In this document: positions 28,349 to 37,128 of the stretch, in pieces
How the letters are laid out: each line of letters begins with the position of its first letter
Position numbering within the stretch: position 1 is the stretch's first letter
From: Bacteroidales bacterium
Lineage (GTDB): Bacteria; Bacteroidota; Bacteroidia; Bacteroidales; F082
Assembly: GCA_024400305.1 (NCBI GenBank)
Contig: JAKSMX010000001.1
Span: 223,136-287,135, forward strand
Direction of reading: 5' to 3'
DNA length: 64,000 nucleotides
The notes under the pieces: generated by a model
Told to the model about the DNA's origin: nothing
Database searches by the model: none
What the model saw: only the letters and a program-made list of their open reading frames with translations
Program-made: the position numbers and the translations under genes

Positions 28349-28864
28349 AATCGCCTCAATCATTGTTTTTGAAATCTTCATCGGCAATGAATTTCCGACA
28401 ATCTCAATGTCAACGACAACATAATGATTTCCGAGTATTTCCGTCAGATGTCCCTGAAGCCCTTTCAGAGAACCGTATTTAATTGTCACCAACTGACCCT
28501 CATGGAAATCAGAAGGAACAACGACCTCGCCTTCATTCTCGACCTGCCCGACATATTCTTTTATTGCAACAATCTGATTGTCAGGCATTTCAACAGGCCG
28601 TCCTTCAAAACAGACAAACTTGACAACACCTATCGTGTCCAAAATGTTGAAATAATCCCGCAGGTCGGTGTGAACGAAAACATACGACTTGAACAACGGC
28701 TCCTCCACTGTCTTGCGACGGTCTGACCACTGCTTGATTCTCTTGATAAGAGGCAGATACACTTCCACGCCGTCTCTCTCAAGCAACCAAGCAGTTTTCT
28801 TTTCAAACCGGGATTTCACATAAACCGCATACCATTTTGCGGCGATGTCCTTACCGTCACCCAT
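28340..28864 (-). CDS. UpxY-type NusG-like transcription antiterminator
   Basis: 174 residues from the ATG at 28864 (a TTG one codon earlier is possible). The NGN domain (AKWYAVYVKSRFEKK, residues 9-23; PLFKSYVFVHTDLRD, about 57) is followed by a KOW domain (FHEGQLVTIKYGSLKGLQG, about 120). UpxY proteins of Bacteroides keep polymerase moving through capsule operons and normally stand first; here the gene is last. Its start overlaps the stop of wzc as TGATG, so translation is coupled. It may act on a locus elsewhere or on this operon's own message. Confidence 0.88.
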   Translation of the reverse strand: MGDGKDIAAKWYAVYVKSRFEKKTAWLLERDGVEVYLPLIKRIKQWSDRRKTVEEPLFKSYVFVHTDLRDYFNILDTIGVVKFVCFEGRPVEMPDNQIVAIKEYVGQVENEGEVVVPSDFHEGQLVTIKYGSLKGLQGHLTEILGNHYVVVDIEIVGNSLPMKISKTMIEAISN

Positions 28865-31371
28865 CAACTTCTTCTTTTTCTGAGGAAACGTGCGAACATG
28901 CCTTCCTTTTTATGATGGCTGTCATCACTGCCATAATATCCTGTGCCGTAACCGTAGCCGTAACCATAACCATAGCCGTAGCCGTAACCGTAGCCATAAC
29001 CACCGTAGCCGCTGCTATAACGGTATCCGTATGTACCAGAGAATCTTATGCCATTGATAATGAGGCTAATATCCATTTTACGTCCTTCAATATCTTTTAT
29101 AATACTTTCGAACACCTTCTTATTTGTGACACCTTGACGCACAATGTACGTTGTGACATCGCAATGTTTCATAAGCAGGAACGCATCCGTTACCAACGCA
29201 ATAGGCGGAGTGTCAATAACGATGTAATCGTAATTTTCCCTCAACTCCTTGAACAATTCGGTGCAACGTTGCGATGCGATCAGTTCCGCCGGATTTGGCG
29301 GTACAGGACCGGCACAAATGACATCGAGTGACGGAAGCTTGCCTGACGGCTGAATTATTTCACGCAAAGATGCCTTGTTCGCCAGATATGACGTAGTGCC
29401 GAGTTTGTTGCTCAAGCCGAACTCCTGATACAGACGAGGCTTACGCAGGTCGAAACCGACAAGAACCGTCTTCTTTCCATATAAGGCATATATCGAAGCC
29501 AGATTGATTGATATATATGTCTTACCGACGGAAGCCATGTCACCTGTCACCATGATGCAGCACTTGTCGCCGCCTTTCATAATGTAGTCAATATTCGTTC
29601 TTATTGCTCGGAACGACTCGGCGGCCGGCGATTTGGGCTTCTCAATGACCATTGTCTTGGAAACGTTGTCGTCATCAATCTGCGGAATCTGGCCGATTAT
29701 CGGGAACTTGCAAACTTTTTCAATGTCCTTTCGTTCGAGAATCTTCGTGTTGAAGAAATCCTTCAAAAAGATATAAGCAGCCGGGATGAGCAATCCGATG
29801 ACCAACGCTATCAGATAATTTGTCATGTTACGTGGTGCAACCTTTTTCGCAAGAGAAATTTTTGCGACATCAATTATCTGATTGTCAGGAGTATTGCTCG
29901 CCCTGAGGATTTGAGCTTCAGATCGTTTCTCCATCAGGAAATTATAAATGTTCTCGCTGTAAGTGAATTTTCTGGTAAATCCAAGGTAACGTCTCTGGGC
30001 TTCCGGCAGATCCTTGACCTGCGATTCAAGTCGGGAGATGTTTGTGTTTATCTCATTGATTGTCAGATTGGCGTTGTTTATCAAATTGTTGATATTCTCG
30101 ATCAACACCTTTTTGGTCTGGATAATCTGCTGGTCGATGGTCTGGACGATAGGATTCTTTTCTGTCGATGTGAGAAGCTGTGTTGACTTTGTCTGGAAAA
30201 GTTCAACGAGTTTGTTGACGGTGGTATTAAGAATCGGGTCATGGATTCCGACCGCACTCGGAGCGATGAGCTGTTCAGGATCGTCGATGTTTTCCTGCAG
30301 ATATCTCTTGATATTGTAATAGTACTTGAGGTTCAGGTCAAGTTCAGCGCGTCTCTTCTCCTGATCTTTAAGGTATTTGAAAAGCTCGTTCGCCTGTGCG
30401 TCAAGGTTCATGAAATCATTGCCCTGCTGGAAAACCTGAATGTCAGACTCCGCCTTGCTTAATGAATCCTGAATGCCACCCAGCTGACTGTCAATGAATG
30501 CGATTGTATTCTCCTGGACCTTGTTTTTCAGTTCCAGATCCCTGTTTATAAATTCGGTGCAGAGCTGGTTCAGGAATGTCGTTATTTTCCTTGGATTTTC
30601 ACCTTGTATTGTAAGACGCAGCAGCGACGCCTCCTTACTGATGGTGGCGATTGTGTAGTTGCTCATCATTTTCACCTGCGATACCATATCATTGATACGG
30701 AACATCAGCTTGGTTCTCTTGTAATCATCTGAATCAAAATAAAACGACGGTTCGATTTTAAACGTATTATATTCATTTACAATTGTTTCACCAAATTTGT
30801 ACGTTCCCTCAAATTTCACATTCTCAATCTTTCCAATGAACTCGTCTTTTTGAAAATCATAGATTGACCTGTTTTCGCCTTCAGCTTTCAACAAAAAACG
30901 TTCACTGTCAATTATCTTGATTTCATACATCAACCCGACCATCTGCGGCTTTGTGTAATCAACCTCAACCCTCAACGGATTGTCACCATACAATTCAGCA
31001 GTTGAAAATCTTCCTTTTATGAAATATGAAACATCAAAATCGAGTTGCCTCAACGCACGTTCCACAATCATGTAAGACTGCAAGATTCCTTTCTCGTTTT
31101 CAACATTACCCGCACTTCTGAAATTCATTCCAGTGATCATTGTAGAAGCATCAATGCCCATCTTCTGCTCTTTTACGTAAATTGAAGATGAAACCTGATA
31201 AACATTTTTTGAATACCTATTATACAGATATCCTCCGCAAAGCGAAACGAATCCGAAAATCACAAAAAGATACCAATAACTTATCACCCTTACTATCAGT
31301 GTTTTGATATCAATGGCATCCTCATTCTGCTGTTGAACGGTTCTTTGGATATTATTTGTCTCGTTATTCAT
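28864..31371 (-). CDS. Wzc-like polysaccharide co-polymerase / tyrosine autokinase
   Basis: 835 residues. There is an N-terminal Wzz domain with membrane segment 1 (YWYLFVIFGFVSLCGGYLY, about 32-50), a long periplasmic coiled coil (about 270-470), and membrane segment 2 (YLIALVIGLLIPAAYIF, about 513-530). The cytoplasmic BY-kinase has Walker A GDMASVGKTYISINLA (about 608), Walker A' VLVGFDLRKPR and Walker B YDYIVIDTPP (about 715). The C-terminal tail is a run of Tyr-Gly pairs (about 785-812) followed by a basic end, the cluster that is phosphorylated in such kinases. It controls chain length and export of a surface polysaccharide with the Wza homologue upstream (gap 24). Confidence 0.94.
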   Translation of the reverse strand: MNNETNNIQRTVQQQNEDAIDIKTLIVRVISYWYLFVIFGFVSLCGGYLYNRYSKNVYQVSSSIYVKEQKMGIDASTMITGMNFRSAGNVENEKGILQSYMIVERALRQLDFDVSYFIKGRFSTAELYGDNPLRVEVDYTKPQMVGLMYEIKIIDSERFLLKAEGENRSIYDFQKDEFIGKIENVKFEGTYKFGETIVNEYNTFKIEPSFYFDSDDYKRTKLMFRINDMVSQVKMMSNYTIATISKEASLLRLTIQGENPRKITTFLNQLCTEFINRDLELKNKVQENTIAFIDSQLGGIQDSLSKAESDIQVFQQGNDFMNLDAQANELFKYLKDQEKRRAELDLNLKYYYNIKRYLQENIDDPEQLIAPSAVGIHDPILNTTVNKLVELFQTKSTQLLTSTEKNPIVQTIDQQIIQTKKVLIENINNLINNANLTINEINTNISRLESQVKDLPEAQRRYLGFTRKFTYSENIYNFLMEKRSEAQILRASNTPDNQIIDVAKISLAKKVAPRNMTNYLIALVIGLLIPAAYIFLKDFFNTKILERKDIEKVCKFPIIGQIPQIDDDNVSKTMVIEKPKSPAAESFRAIRTNIDYIMKGGDKCCIMVTGDMASVGKTYISINLASIYALYGKKTVLVGFDLRKPRLYQEFGLSNKLGTTSYLANKASLREIIQPSGKLPSLDVICAGPVPPNPAELIASQRCTELFKELRENYDYIVIDTPPIALVTDAFLLMKHCDVTTYIVRQGVTNKKVFESIIKDIEGRKMDISLIINGIRFSGTYGYRYSSGYGGYGYGYGYGYGYGYGYGYGTGYYGSDDSHHKKEGMFARFLRKRRS

Positions 31372-31395
31372 GATATTTGATTTTTATTTCGTTTC

Positions 31396-32214
31396 CTACT
31401 TATTAATAGTTACCATAAAGAATGTGAACAGCGTCACGCCGAGTGAAATCATTGAGATAATCAAAGAATACGGGACGCTTGTGAATCCCCAGCGTTTGAT
31501 TGACAACGGCTCGACATAAATTATGTCGTTTGGTTTCAGATAATAATTCTCGTTTGAGAGGATGTCGGCATCGTTTATATTCACCCTCACTACCTGCGAG
31601 CCTTCGGTGGTCTGATGGACTATTTTCACATTGGCCCTGTCGGCGAAATCAGTAGGGTTGCCAGCCAGCGACAAAGCCTGGAAAATATTGATGTCAGACT
31701 GATAAACCTGATACTGGCCCGGTTTCGAAACCTCGCCGAGGATTGTCAGGTTGAAAACGCCAAGCTTCACATAAACGATGGTTTCCTTCTGATATTCACC
31801 GATGATTGTCTGTATTTTCTTCTGAATCTCCTCTATTGTCAGATCCTTGACATAGATTTTGCCGGCGTACGGGAAGTCAATCTGACCTTCATCGCTGACA
31901 GTGAAGCCATTGAGATATATACTCGCATTACCGGAAGAATTAGAGCCACTACCATATGATGACGTATTCGTGTTTGTCTGGTTGAAGAACGATGAAAAGT
32001 TCTTGTCCATGCTCGACACCCTTATATAAAGGTTGTCGCCGGGTTGGACTTTGTAACTGAAACTCCTTTTGTTCACATACTCTACTGATGAGATGCTGTC
32101 CAACATCCGTTCGTTCTGCAACATCAATACTTTTTTCTGTGAGACACACGATGTCATCAGTGATGCAGCAACCACCAAAGAGACAATGATAAATCTGCAA
32201 ATTTTACTTTTCAT
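31396..32214 (-). CDS. Wza-like polysaccharide export lipoprotein
   Basis: 272 residues. The signal peptide ends in ASLMTSC (lipobox, Cys about 22). The export domain starts YKVQPGDNLYIRVSS (about 53) and continues with FTVSDEGQIDFPYAGKIYV; an SLBB domain follows (TILGEVSKPGQYQVYQ, IFQALSLAGNPTDFADRANV). A C-terminal hydrophobic helix (SLIISMISLGVTLFTFF) would anchor or span the outer membrane. It forms the outer-membrane channel paired with the Wzc homologue. The start is 4 bases after the gldH stop, so all four genes form one operon. Confidence 0.94.
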   Translation of the reverse strand: MKSKICRFIIVSLVVAASLMTSCVSQKKVLMLQNERMLDSISSVEYVNKRSFSYKVQPGDNLYIRVSSMDKNFSSFFNQTNTNTSSYGSGSNSSGNASIYLNGFTVSDEGQIDFPYAGKIYVKDLTIEEIQKKIQTIIGEYQKETIVYVKLGVFNLTILGEVSKPGQYQVYQSDINIFQALSLAGNPTDFADRANVKIVHQTTEGSQVVRVNINDADILSNENYYLKPNDIIYVEPLSIKRWGFTSVPYSLIISMISLGVTLFTFFMVTINK

Positions 32215-32218
32215 TTTG

Positions 32219-32743
32219 TTAATTTTTTATTCCGGAGGGCACACACTTCAATGTCAAATTTCTGATGCCATAAAGCGGGTCTCTCGGATATTTGTTTTCT
32301 ATATTAAATTTATATTCTCCTACTTCATTGATATTCAATTCACTGATTAAAGAAAACTGAAAATGATAGCACCCATCGATTTTCTCCGACTTCCAATTGC
32401 CGTCATTATCTTTCAAGGCAAAACCATATTCCCTTGCGCGACGGCTTCCGTCAGCACCTTCAAAAGACATGCAGAATGCAAATCCGCCCTCGGATTTGTA
32501 ATATTCGTAAACATCGGGGAAATCATCTGAAACTGTCACTTCCATAATCACGTCAACAATGACGGGGGCTTTGACCGCATTGAATACAGCTGTTATATCG
32601 TCAAACCTCCCCCATTGTCCTTCAGGAAAATCTCTTGACACGACAATCTGTTCATTCTGCCTGCCCGAGCATGACACGAATGCTATCATAGTCATCGCAA
32701 TAATTCCCAAATACCGAGTGATATGTCCTATTAATCTTTTCAA
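32219..32743 (-). CDS. gldH: Gliding-motility lipoprotein GldH
   Basis: 174 residues from a TTG at 32743. The ATG at 32779 cannot be used because the -7 box tatttttg (32772-32765) lies inside that frame. The chosen start gives LKRLIGHITRYLGIIA and a lipobox ending AFVSC. The body holds FPEGQWGRFDDI (about 40), a beta-sandwich, and the GldH signature end EYKFNIENKYPRDPLYGI. GldH is an outer-membrane lipoprotein needed for gliding and T9SS function in Flavobacteria; in non-gliding Bacteroidales it is kept with the secretion system. It is first gene of gldH-wza-wzc-upxY. Confidence 0.85.
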   Translation of the reverse strand: MKRLIGHITRYLGIIAMTMIAFVSCSGRQNEQIVVSRDFPEGQWGRFDDITAVFNAVKAPVIVDVIMEVTVSDDFPDVYEYYKSEGGFAFCMSFEGADGSRRAREYGFALKDNDGNWKSEKIDGCYHFQFSLISELNINEVGEYKFNIENKYPRDPLYGIRNLTLKCVPSGIKN

Positions 32744-32764
32744 AACGAGACAATTTGATAATCC

Positions 32765-32825
32765 GCAAAAATACAACATTTTTCGAAATCAAAAACATTT
32801 TTTTTACAAACTTTTCATAATTTTG
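32765..32825. promoter_or_regulatory. Divergent promoters, gldH operon and mrdA
   Basis: Minus-strand tatttttg (32772-32765) drives gldH; plus-strand taattttg (32818-32825) drives mrdA. Both match TAnnTTTG. The two boxes move both gene starts inward from the longest frames. Confidence 0.72.
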
Positions 32826-32862
32826 CATTTTGAAAAAATTGCACAAAAAAATTTGTAACACA

Positions 32863-34686
32863 ATGATTAAGAACAAGATAAATTATTCAGGCCGACGGCA
32901 TGTGATAACAACGACGTTTGTTGCCGTCGCCATCATAATAATTGTCAAGCTCTTTTCAATACAGGTTTTGGACGATTCATACAAACATTCGTCAGACAAC
33001 AACACGCTCCGTCACATCACGCAATATCCTGCCAGAGGGAAGGTTTTTGACCGAAACGGAAAGCTTTTGGTTTTCAACGATGCTGTTTATGATTTAATCA
33101 TCATACCGAAGCTGGCACGTGACATTGATACGAGTTCATTTTGCAAACTATTGAATATCAGCAATGAAACATATAACATACTTTACGACAAGGCGAAAAA
33201 ATATTCACCGGTGACACCTTCGGTGTTCATCTCACAGATCAGCAAGGAGGAATACGGCCATATCGCCGAGATGATGTATCATTATCCGGGATTTTATTTC
33301 CAGACACGTTCGCTGCGTCAATATCCCGAAGCCATTGCAGCACACACGTTCGGCAGCATCGGAGAGGTGAACAAAAAAGAGATTGAAAAAGACAATTATT
33401 ACAAGGCTGGTGACTATATTGGAAAATCGGGTATTGAGAGTTCCTACGAACGCGAGCTGCGCGGCAGGAAAGGCTTGAAGATTGTCGTCGTCGATGTTCA
33501 TAACCGCGAAAAGGAGCGTTTCATGGAGGGACGTTATGACACTTTGCCAGAAGCCGGCAAGGACATCATCCTCGGCATGGACGCCGGACTCCAGGCATAC
33601 GGCGAATTCCTGATGCGTGGCAAAACGGGTTCCATCGTGGCCATCGAACCGGCGACAGGACAGATCCTCGCCATGGTGTCGAGTCCGGCTTACGACCCGA
33701 ACGAACTCGTCGGACGCCAACGCTCGGCAAATTACAACAAACTTCTTGTTAATCCAAACAAACCATTGATTAACAGAGCTATAAGCGGCACTTATCCTCC
33801 TGGCTCCACATTTAAGATGGTCAACGGATTGGTTGCTTTGCAGAGCGGCGTCATCAACAGCGACAGCGAATATCCGTGCAGCGGCCCTGAAAGTACGCCG
33901 ATAAAATGTACACATTACCACCGCACGCCCGTGGGACTCCACGATGCCATCGAAAACTCATGCAACCCGTATTTCTGGCAAGCCTTCCGCGATATGATCG
34001 GGTCGTCACGTTTCAAAAACTCCAAGGAAGCCTACGAATTCTGGTATGAATTGGTGACAAGCTTCGGCCTCGGGAAAGCATTCAACACCGACATACCGTA
34101 CGTCGTTTCGGGCAACATTCCGACAAGGGCGTTTTACGACAAGATTTATAACGGAAAATGGAACTCCATGACAATCCGTTCGTTAAGCATCGGGCAGGGC
34201 GAGATTCTCGTCACGCCGCTTCAACTCGCCAACATCGCCGCCGCAATAGGCAATGAAGGATTTTTCTACACACCTCATTATATTAGGGCATTCGCCGACG
34301 GCACGCCCATCGACTCCGCCTTGACGACTAAAAACATCATCAACATAGACAAGAAACATTTCAAGGACGTGAAAGCTGGTATGCAGAGCGTTTTCGAGGG
34401 CGACCACGGAACAGCCCGCTACTCACGAATCGACAGCATTTCAGTCGGCGGCAAGACCGGCACAGCACAGAACCCGCACGGCCTTGACCACTCCATCTTC
34501 ATGGGATTCGCACCGGTTGAGAACCCGCAGATCGCCGTGGCGGTAATCGTAGAGAACGCCGGTTTCGGATCCACGTGGGCGGCGCCAATAGCGTCACTGA
34601 TGATGGAAAAATACATCCGCGGCTATGTGAAACGAACATGGGTTGAAGAAAGAATCTTAACAGATAATCTTGAAAATGAGAAATAA
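32863..34686 (+). CDS. mrdA: Penicillin-binding protein 2 (elongation transpeptidase)
   Basis: 607 residues from the ATG at 32863; a TTG at 32830 would coincide with the predicted transcription start. One membrane anchor (VITTTFVAVAIIIIVKLFSI, about 14-33) precedes the PBP dimerisation domain (about 50-210: YPARGKVFDRNGKLL). The transpeptidase domain has the active site Ser-Xaa-Xaa-Lys in PPGSTFKMVNG (about 315), the SxN motif in ENSCNPYF (about 373) and KTG in GGKTGTAQNPHG (about 540). It crosslinks peptidoglycan during rod elongation together with RodA, encoded directly downstream with an overlap of 11 bases. Confidence 0.95.
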   Translation: MIKNKINYSGRRHVITTTFVAVAIIIIVKLFSIQVLDDSYKHSSDNNTLRHITQYPARGKVFDRNGKLLVFNDAVYDLIIIPKLARDIDTSSFCKLLNISNETYNILYDKAKKYSPVTPSVFISQISKEEYGHIAEMMYHYPGFYFQTRSLRQYPEAIAAHTFGSIGEVNKKEIEKDNYYKAGDYIGKSGIESSYERELRGRKGLKIVVVDVHNREKERFMEGRYDTLPEAGKDIILGMDAGLQAYGEFLMRGKTGSIVAIEPATGQILAMVSSPAYDPNELVGRQRSANYNKLLVNPNKPLINRAISGTYPPGSTFKMVNGLVALQSGVINSDSEYPCSGPESTPIKCTHYHRTPVGLHDAIENSCNPYFWQAFRDMIGSSRFKNSKEAYEFWYELVTSFGLGKAFNTDIPYVVSGNIPTRAFYDKIYNGKWNSMTIRSLSIGQGEILVTPLQLANIAAAIGNEGFFYTPHYIRAFADGTPIDSALTTKNIINIDKKHFKDVKAGMQSVFEGDHGTARYSRIDSISVGGKTGTAQNPHGLDHSIFMGFAPVENPQIAVAVIVENAGFGSTWAAPIASLMMEKYIRGYVKRTWVEERILTDNLENEK

Positions 34687-35932
34687 AAACATTATAGGGA
34701 AAATAGATATTTGGCTGCTGCTCATATATTTGGCGTTAGTAACGATAGGCCTTTTCAGTATCTACGCCGCCGCTTATAACGACGACAGCCCGCACATATA
34801 CGACTTTTCTCAAAATTACGGGAAACAGCTGCTATTCATAGGAATAAGCTTGGTTGCCGGTTATATGGTTCTTTTAATTGACGCCAAGTTTTTCAATACA
34901 TTTGCATTCGTATTTTACGCATTATCAATACTTTGCCTGATTTTAGTCCTACTTGTCGGATCAAAGATTTCGGGATCAACATCATGGATTCAGTTGGGGC
35001 CGGTATCGTTCCAGCCTTCTGAATTCGCGAAATTCGGCACGGCGCTTGCACTGGCGCACTACCTCGGGAAATTGGACACCGACACCCGCGACCGCAAGAC
35101 ACAACTGGCCGCATACGGAATCGTGATGTTTCCGATGCTGCTCGTCCTTGCCCAAGGCGACGCCGGCTCGGCCCTCGTTTTTATCACTTTCCTTCTGGTG
35201 CTTTATCGTGAAGGAATGGGCGGCAAACTGCTCATCACCGGGGTCGTCGCCATAACACTTTTCGTCCTGACGCTGTGTTTCAAAAAATGGTACGTAATGG
35301 CCGGCGTCACAGCGATTTACGGGATTTTCCTCTGGCTCATGGACAGGACAAAGAAAAACATAATGACTGTCACCACGATTCTTGTTGCGGCAATCGCATT
35401 CATCTTCTCCGTTGACTTCGCTTTCCACAACATCCTGAAACCGCATCAGCAGACTCGTATAAACATAATTTTAGGAAAAGAACAAGACATCAGGGGCGTG
35501 GGATACAACCTGAACCAGTCGAAGATCGCAATCGGCTCCGGCGGCTTCCTCGGCAAAGGCTACCTGCAAGGCACGATGACGAAATACAACTTCGTCCCCG
35601 AACAGCACACCGACTTCATCTTCTGCACCGTCGGCGAAGAGTCGGGGTTCGTCGGTTGCCTCGTCCTGATATGTCTTTACCTCGCCTTAATGTTGAGAAT
35701 CATCACGTTGGCCGAGCGGCAACGCTCGTCTTTCAGCAGAATATACGGCTACGGAATTGCATGCATTTTCTTTTTCCACTTCGCCATTAATATAGGAATG
35801 ACAATAGGATTAGTGCCTGTCATCGGCATCCCATTGCCATTCTTAAGTTACGGAGGCTCCAGCCTCTTGATGTTCTCGATAATGATTTTCGTCTTCCTGA
35901 AACAAGACGCGAACCGGATGAATATCTTGTAA
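34676..35932 (+). CDS. rodA: Rod-shape protein RodA (SEDS glycosyltransferase)
   Basis: 418 residues from the ATG at 34676, which overlaps the mrdA stop; TTG at 34670 is an alternative. About ten membrane segments are visible. SEDS motifs: GSTSWIQLGPVSFQPSEFAK (about 102-121), DAGSALVF (about 162), GFLGKGYLQGTMTKYNFVPE (about 285) with the His-Thr-Asp-Phe sequence, and PVIGIPLPFLSYGGSS (about 382). It polymerises lipid II with PBP2 as partner. The stop is two bases from the convergent pfkA stop, with no terminator between. Confidence 0.95.
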   Translation: MRNKNIIGKIDIWLLLIYLALVTIGLFSIYAAAYNDDSPHIYDFSQNYGKQLLFIGISLVAGYMVLLIDAKFFNTFAFVFYALSILCLILVLLVGSKISGSTSWIQLGPVSFQPSEFAKFGTALALAHYLGKLDTDTRDRKTQLAAYGIVMFPMLLVLAQGDAGSALVFITFLLVLYREGMGGKLLITGVVAITLFVLTLCFKKWYVMAGVTAIYGIFLWLMDRTKKNIMTVTTILVAAIAFIFSVDFAFHNILKPHQQTRINIILGKEQDIRGVGYNLNQSKIAIGSGGFLGKGYLQGTMTKYNFVPEQHTDFIFCTVGEESGFVGCLVLICLYLALMLRIITLAERQRSSFSRIYGYGIACIFFFHFAINIGMTIGLVPVIGIPLPFLSYGGSSLLMFSIMIFVFLKQDANRMNIL

Positions 35933-35934
35933 TT

Positions 35935-37029
35935 TTAAACTCCAAACGAGATTCCGAGTCCTTTCGCTGTCCTGACCAGATCGCTGTCAGGCTGCACGAA
36001 GTTCATCTTCGCCACGGCGTCCCTGATTGGCACGCTGATGACATTCGGGTGACGATACGCCACCATGTTGCCGTATTCCTTGTTGAGAACCATCTCGAAC
36101 GCTTTCACGCCGAACTGCGACGCAAGTACCCTGTCGTAAGCTATCGGAACGCCGCCGCGTTGCAGATGACCGAGCGTCGTTTCACGCATATCGTGTTGGA
36201 AACCAGCGGCTTTCATCTCTTCTATGAACTTCGTCCCGATGCCGCCGAGCTTCACGTTCTCATATCCGACCTCCTTGCTGACCTCGAATATCTGCTGTCC
36301 GTCTCTCGGTTTTGCGCCCTCACTGATAACCACGATGGCGGAGCCTCTGTCATTGGAGAAACGGCTTTCAAGACGTTCCTTCACGATATTGATGTCGTAT
36401 GGAAACTCCGGGAGGAGGCACACTTCCGCGCCGCCCGCCACCGCCGCGTTCAACGCAATCCAGCCGGCGTCACGGCCCATGACTTCAAGCACAAACACGC
36501 GGTTGTGACTTGCCGCCGTGGTGACGAGTTTGTCAACGGCTTCCGTAGCAATCTGAACCGCGGTCTGGAAGCCGAAGGTGCAGTCAGTCATCGAGAGGTC
36601 GTTGTCGATGGTCTTCGGCACGCCGATGATATTCAGGCCTTTCTCGAAAAGCTTCTGCGAGATGCGCTGCGAGCCGTCGCCACCTATATTAATAACGCAG
36701 TCAACGCCCATGTATTCGAGTCGCTGTATCATCTCATCGGAGCGGTCAACGATCTCCCATGTGCCGTCGTTTTTCTTGACAGGCCACGAGAACGGGCCGC
36801 CTTTGTTTGTCGTCTCAATTATCGTGCCGCCGCGGAAATGTATGCCGCGCACGGCTTCCGGCGTCAGTTTTACGATTTCCTGCGGAGTCCAAAGCACTCC
36901 GTTGAAGGCCTGGATGCTGCCCAAGACCTCCCAGTCTTTCTCCTGGGATGCCCTTTTCACTATGGCGCGGATCACGGCGTTCAAACCCGGGCAATCGCCG
37001 CCGCCAGTTGCAATCAATACTCTTTTCAT
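35935..37029 (-). CDS. pfkA: 6-phosphofructokinase, group III-like
   Basis: 364 residues, longer than E. coli PfkA (320). The ATP/PPi site reads GGDGSQRISQ, so the residue equivalent to E. coli 104 is Gly, while the later motif is PKTIDND with Lys at the place of Gly124. Gly104 plus Lys124 is the combination found in ATP-dependent group III enzymes; PPi-dependent enzymes carry Asp104 and Lys124. Other marks: GGDCPGLNAVIR (about 10), MGRDAGWIAL (about 183), HLQRGGVPIAYDR (about 298). It catalyses the committed step of glycolysis. An ATP donor is thus inferred, not proven. Confidence 0.92.
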   Translation of the reverse strand: MKRVLIATGGGDCPGLNAVIRAIVKRASQEKDWEVLGSIQAFNGVLWTPQEIVKLTPEAVRGIHFRGGTIIETTNKGGPFSWPVKKNDGTWEIVDRSDEMIQRLEYMGVDCVINIGGDGSQRISQKLFEKGLNIIGVPKTIDNDLSMTDCTFGFQTAVQIATEAVDKLVTTAASHNRVFVLEVMGRDAGWIALNAAVAGGAEVCLLPEFPYDINIVKERLESRFSNDRGSAIVVISEGAKPRDGQQIFEVSKEVGYENVKLGGIGTKFIEEMKAAGFQHDMRETTLGHLQRGGVPIAYDRVLASQFGVKAFEMVLNKEYGNMVAYRHPNVISVPIRDAVAKMNFVQPDSDLVRTAKGLGISFGV

Positions 37030-37034
37030 AAGGA

Positions 37035-37128
37035 TATTAGGTGTTTAGGTGTTTGAAATGTTTAGGTGTTTAAGGTGTTTGAGGTGTTTTTGATTCCCTA
37101 AACTCCTTAAACTCCTAAATCTCCTATT
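37035..37128. repeat. TTTAGGTGTTT / CTCCTAAA word tract
   Basis: Plus strand: ttaggtgtttaggtgtttg, then aatgtttaggtgtttaaggt and gtttgaggtgtttttg; then the reverse sense, ccctaaactccttaaactcc. The right part is roughly the inverse of the left, so a long imperfect hairpin could form between aspS and pfkA. Confidence 0.65.

Noticed and set aside
28340-32214. Full capsule biosynthesis locus
   Set aside because: Only export and regulation genes are present; neighbours on both sides are recO and mrdA.
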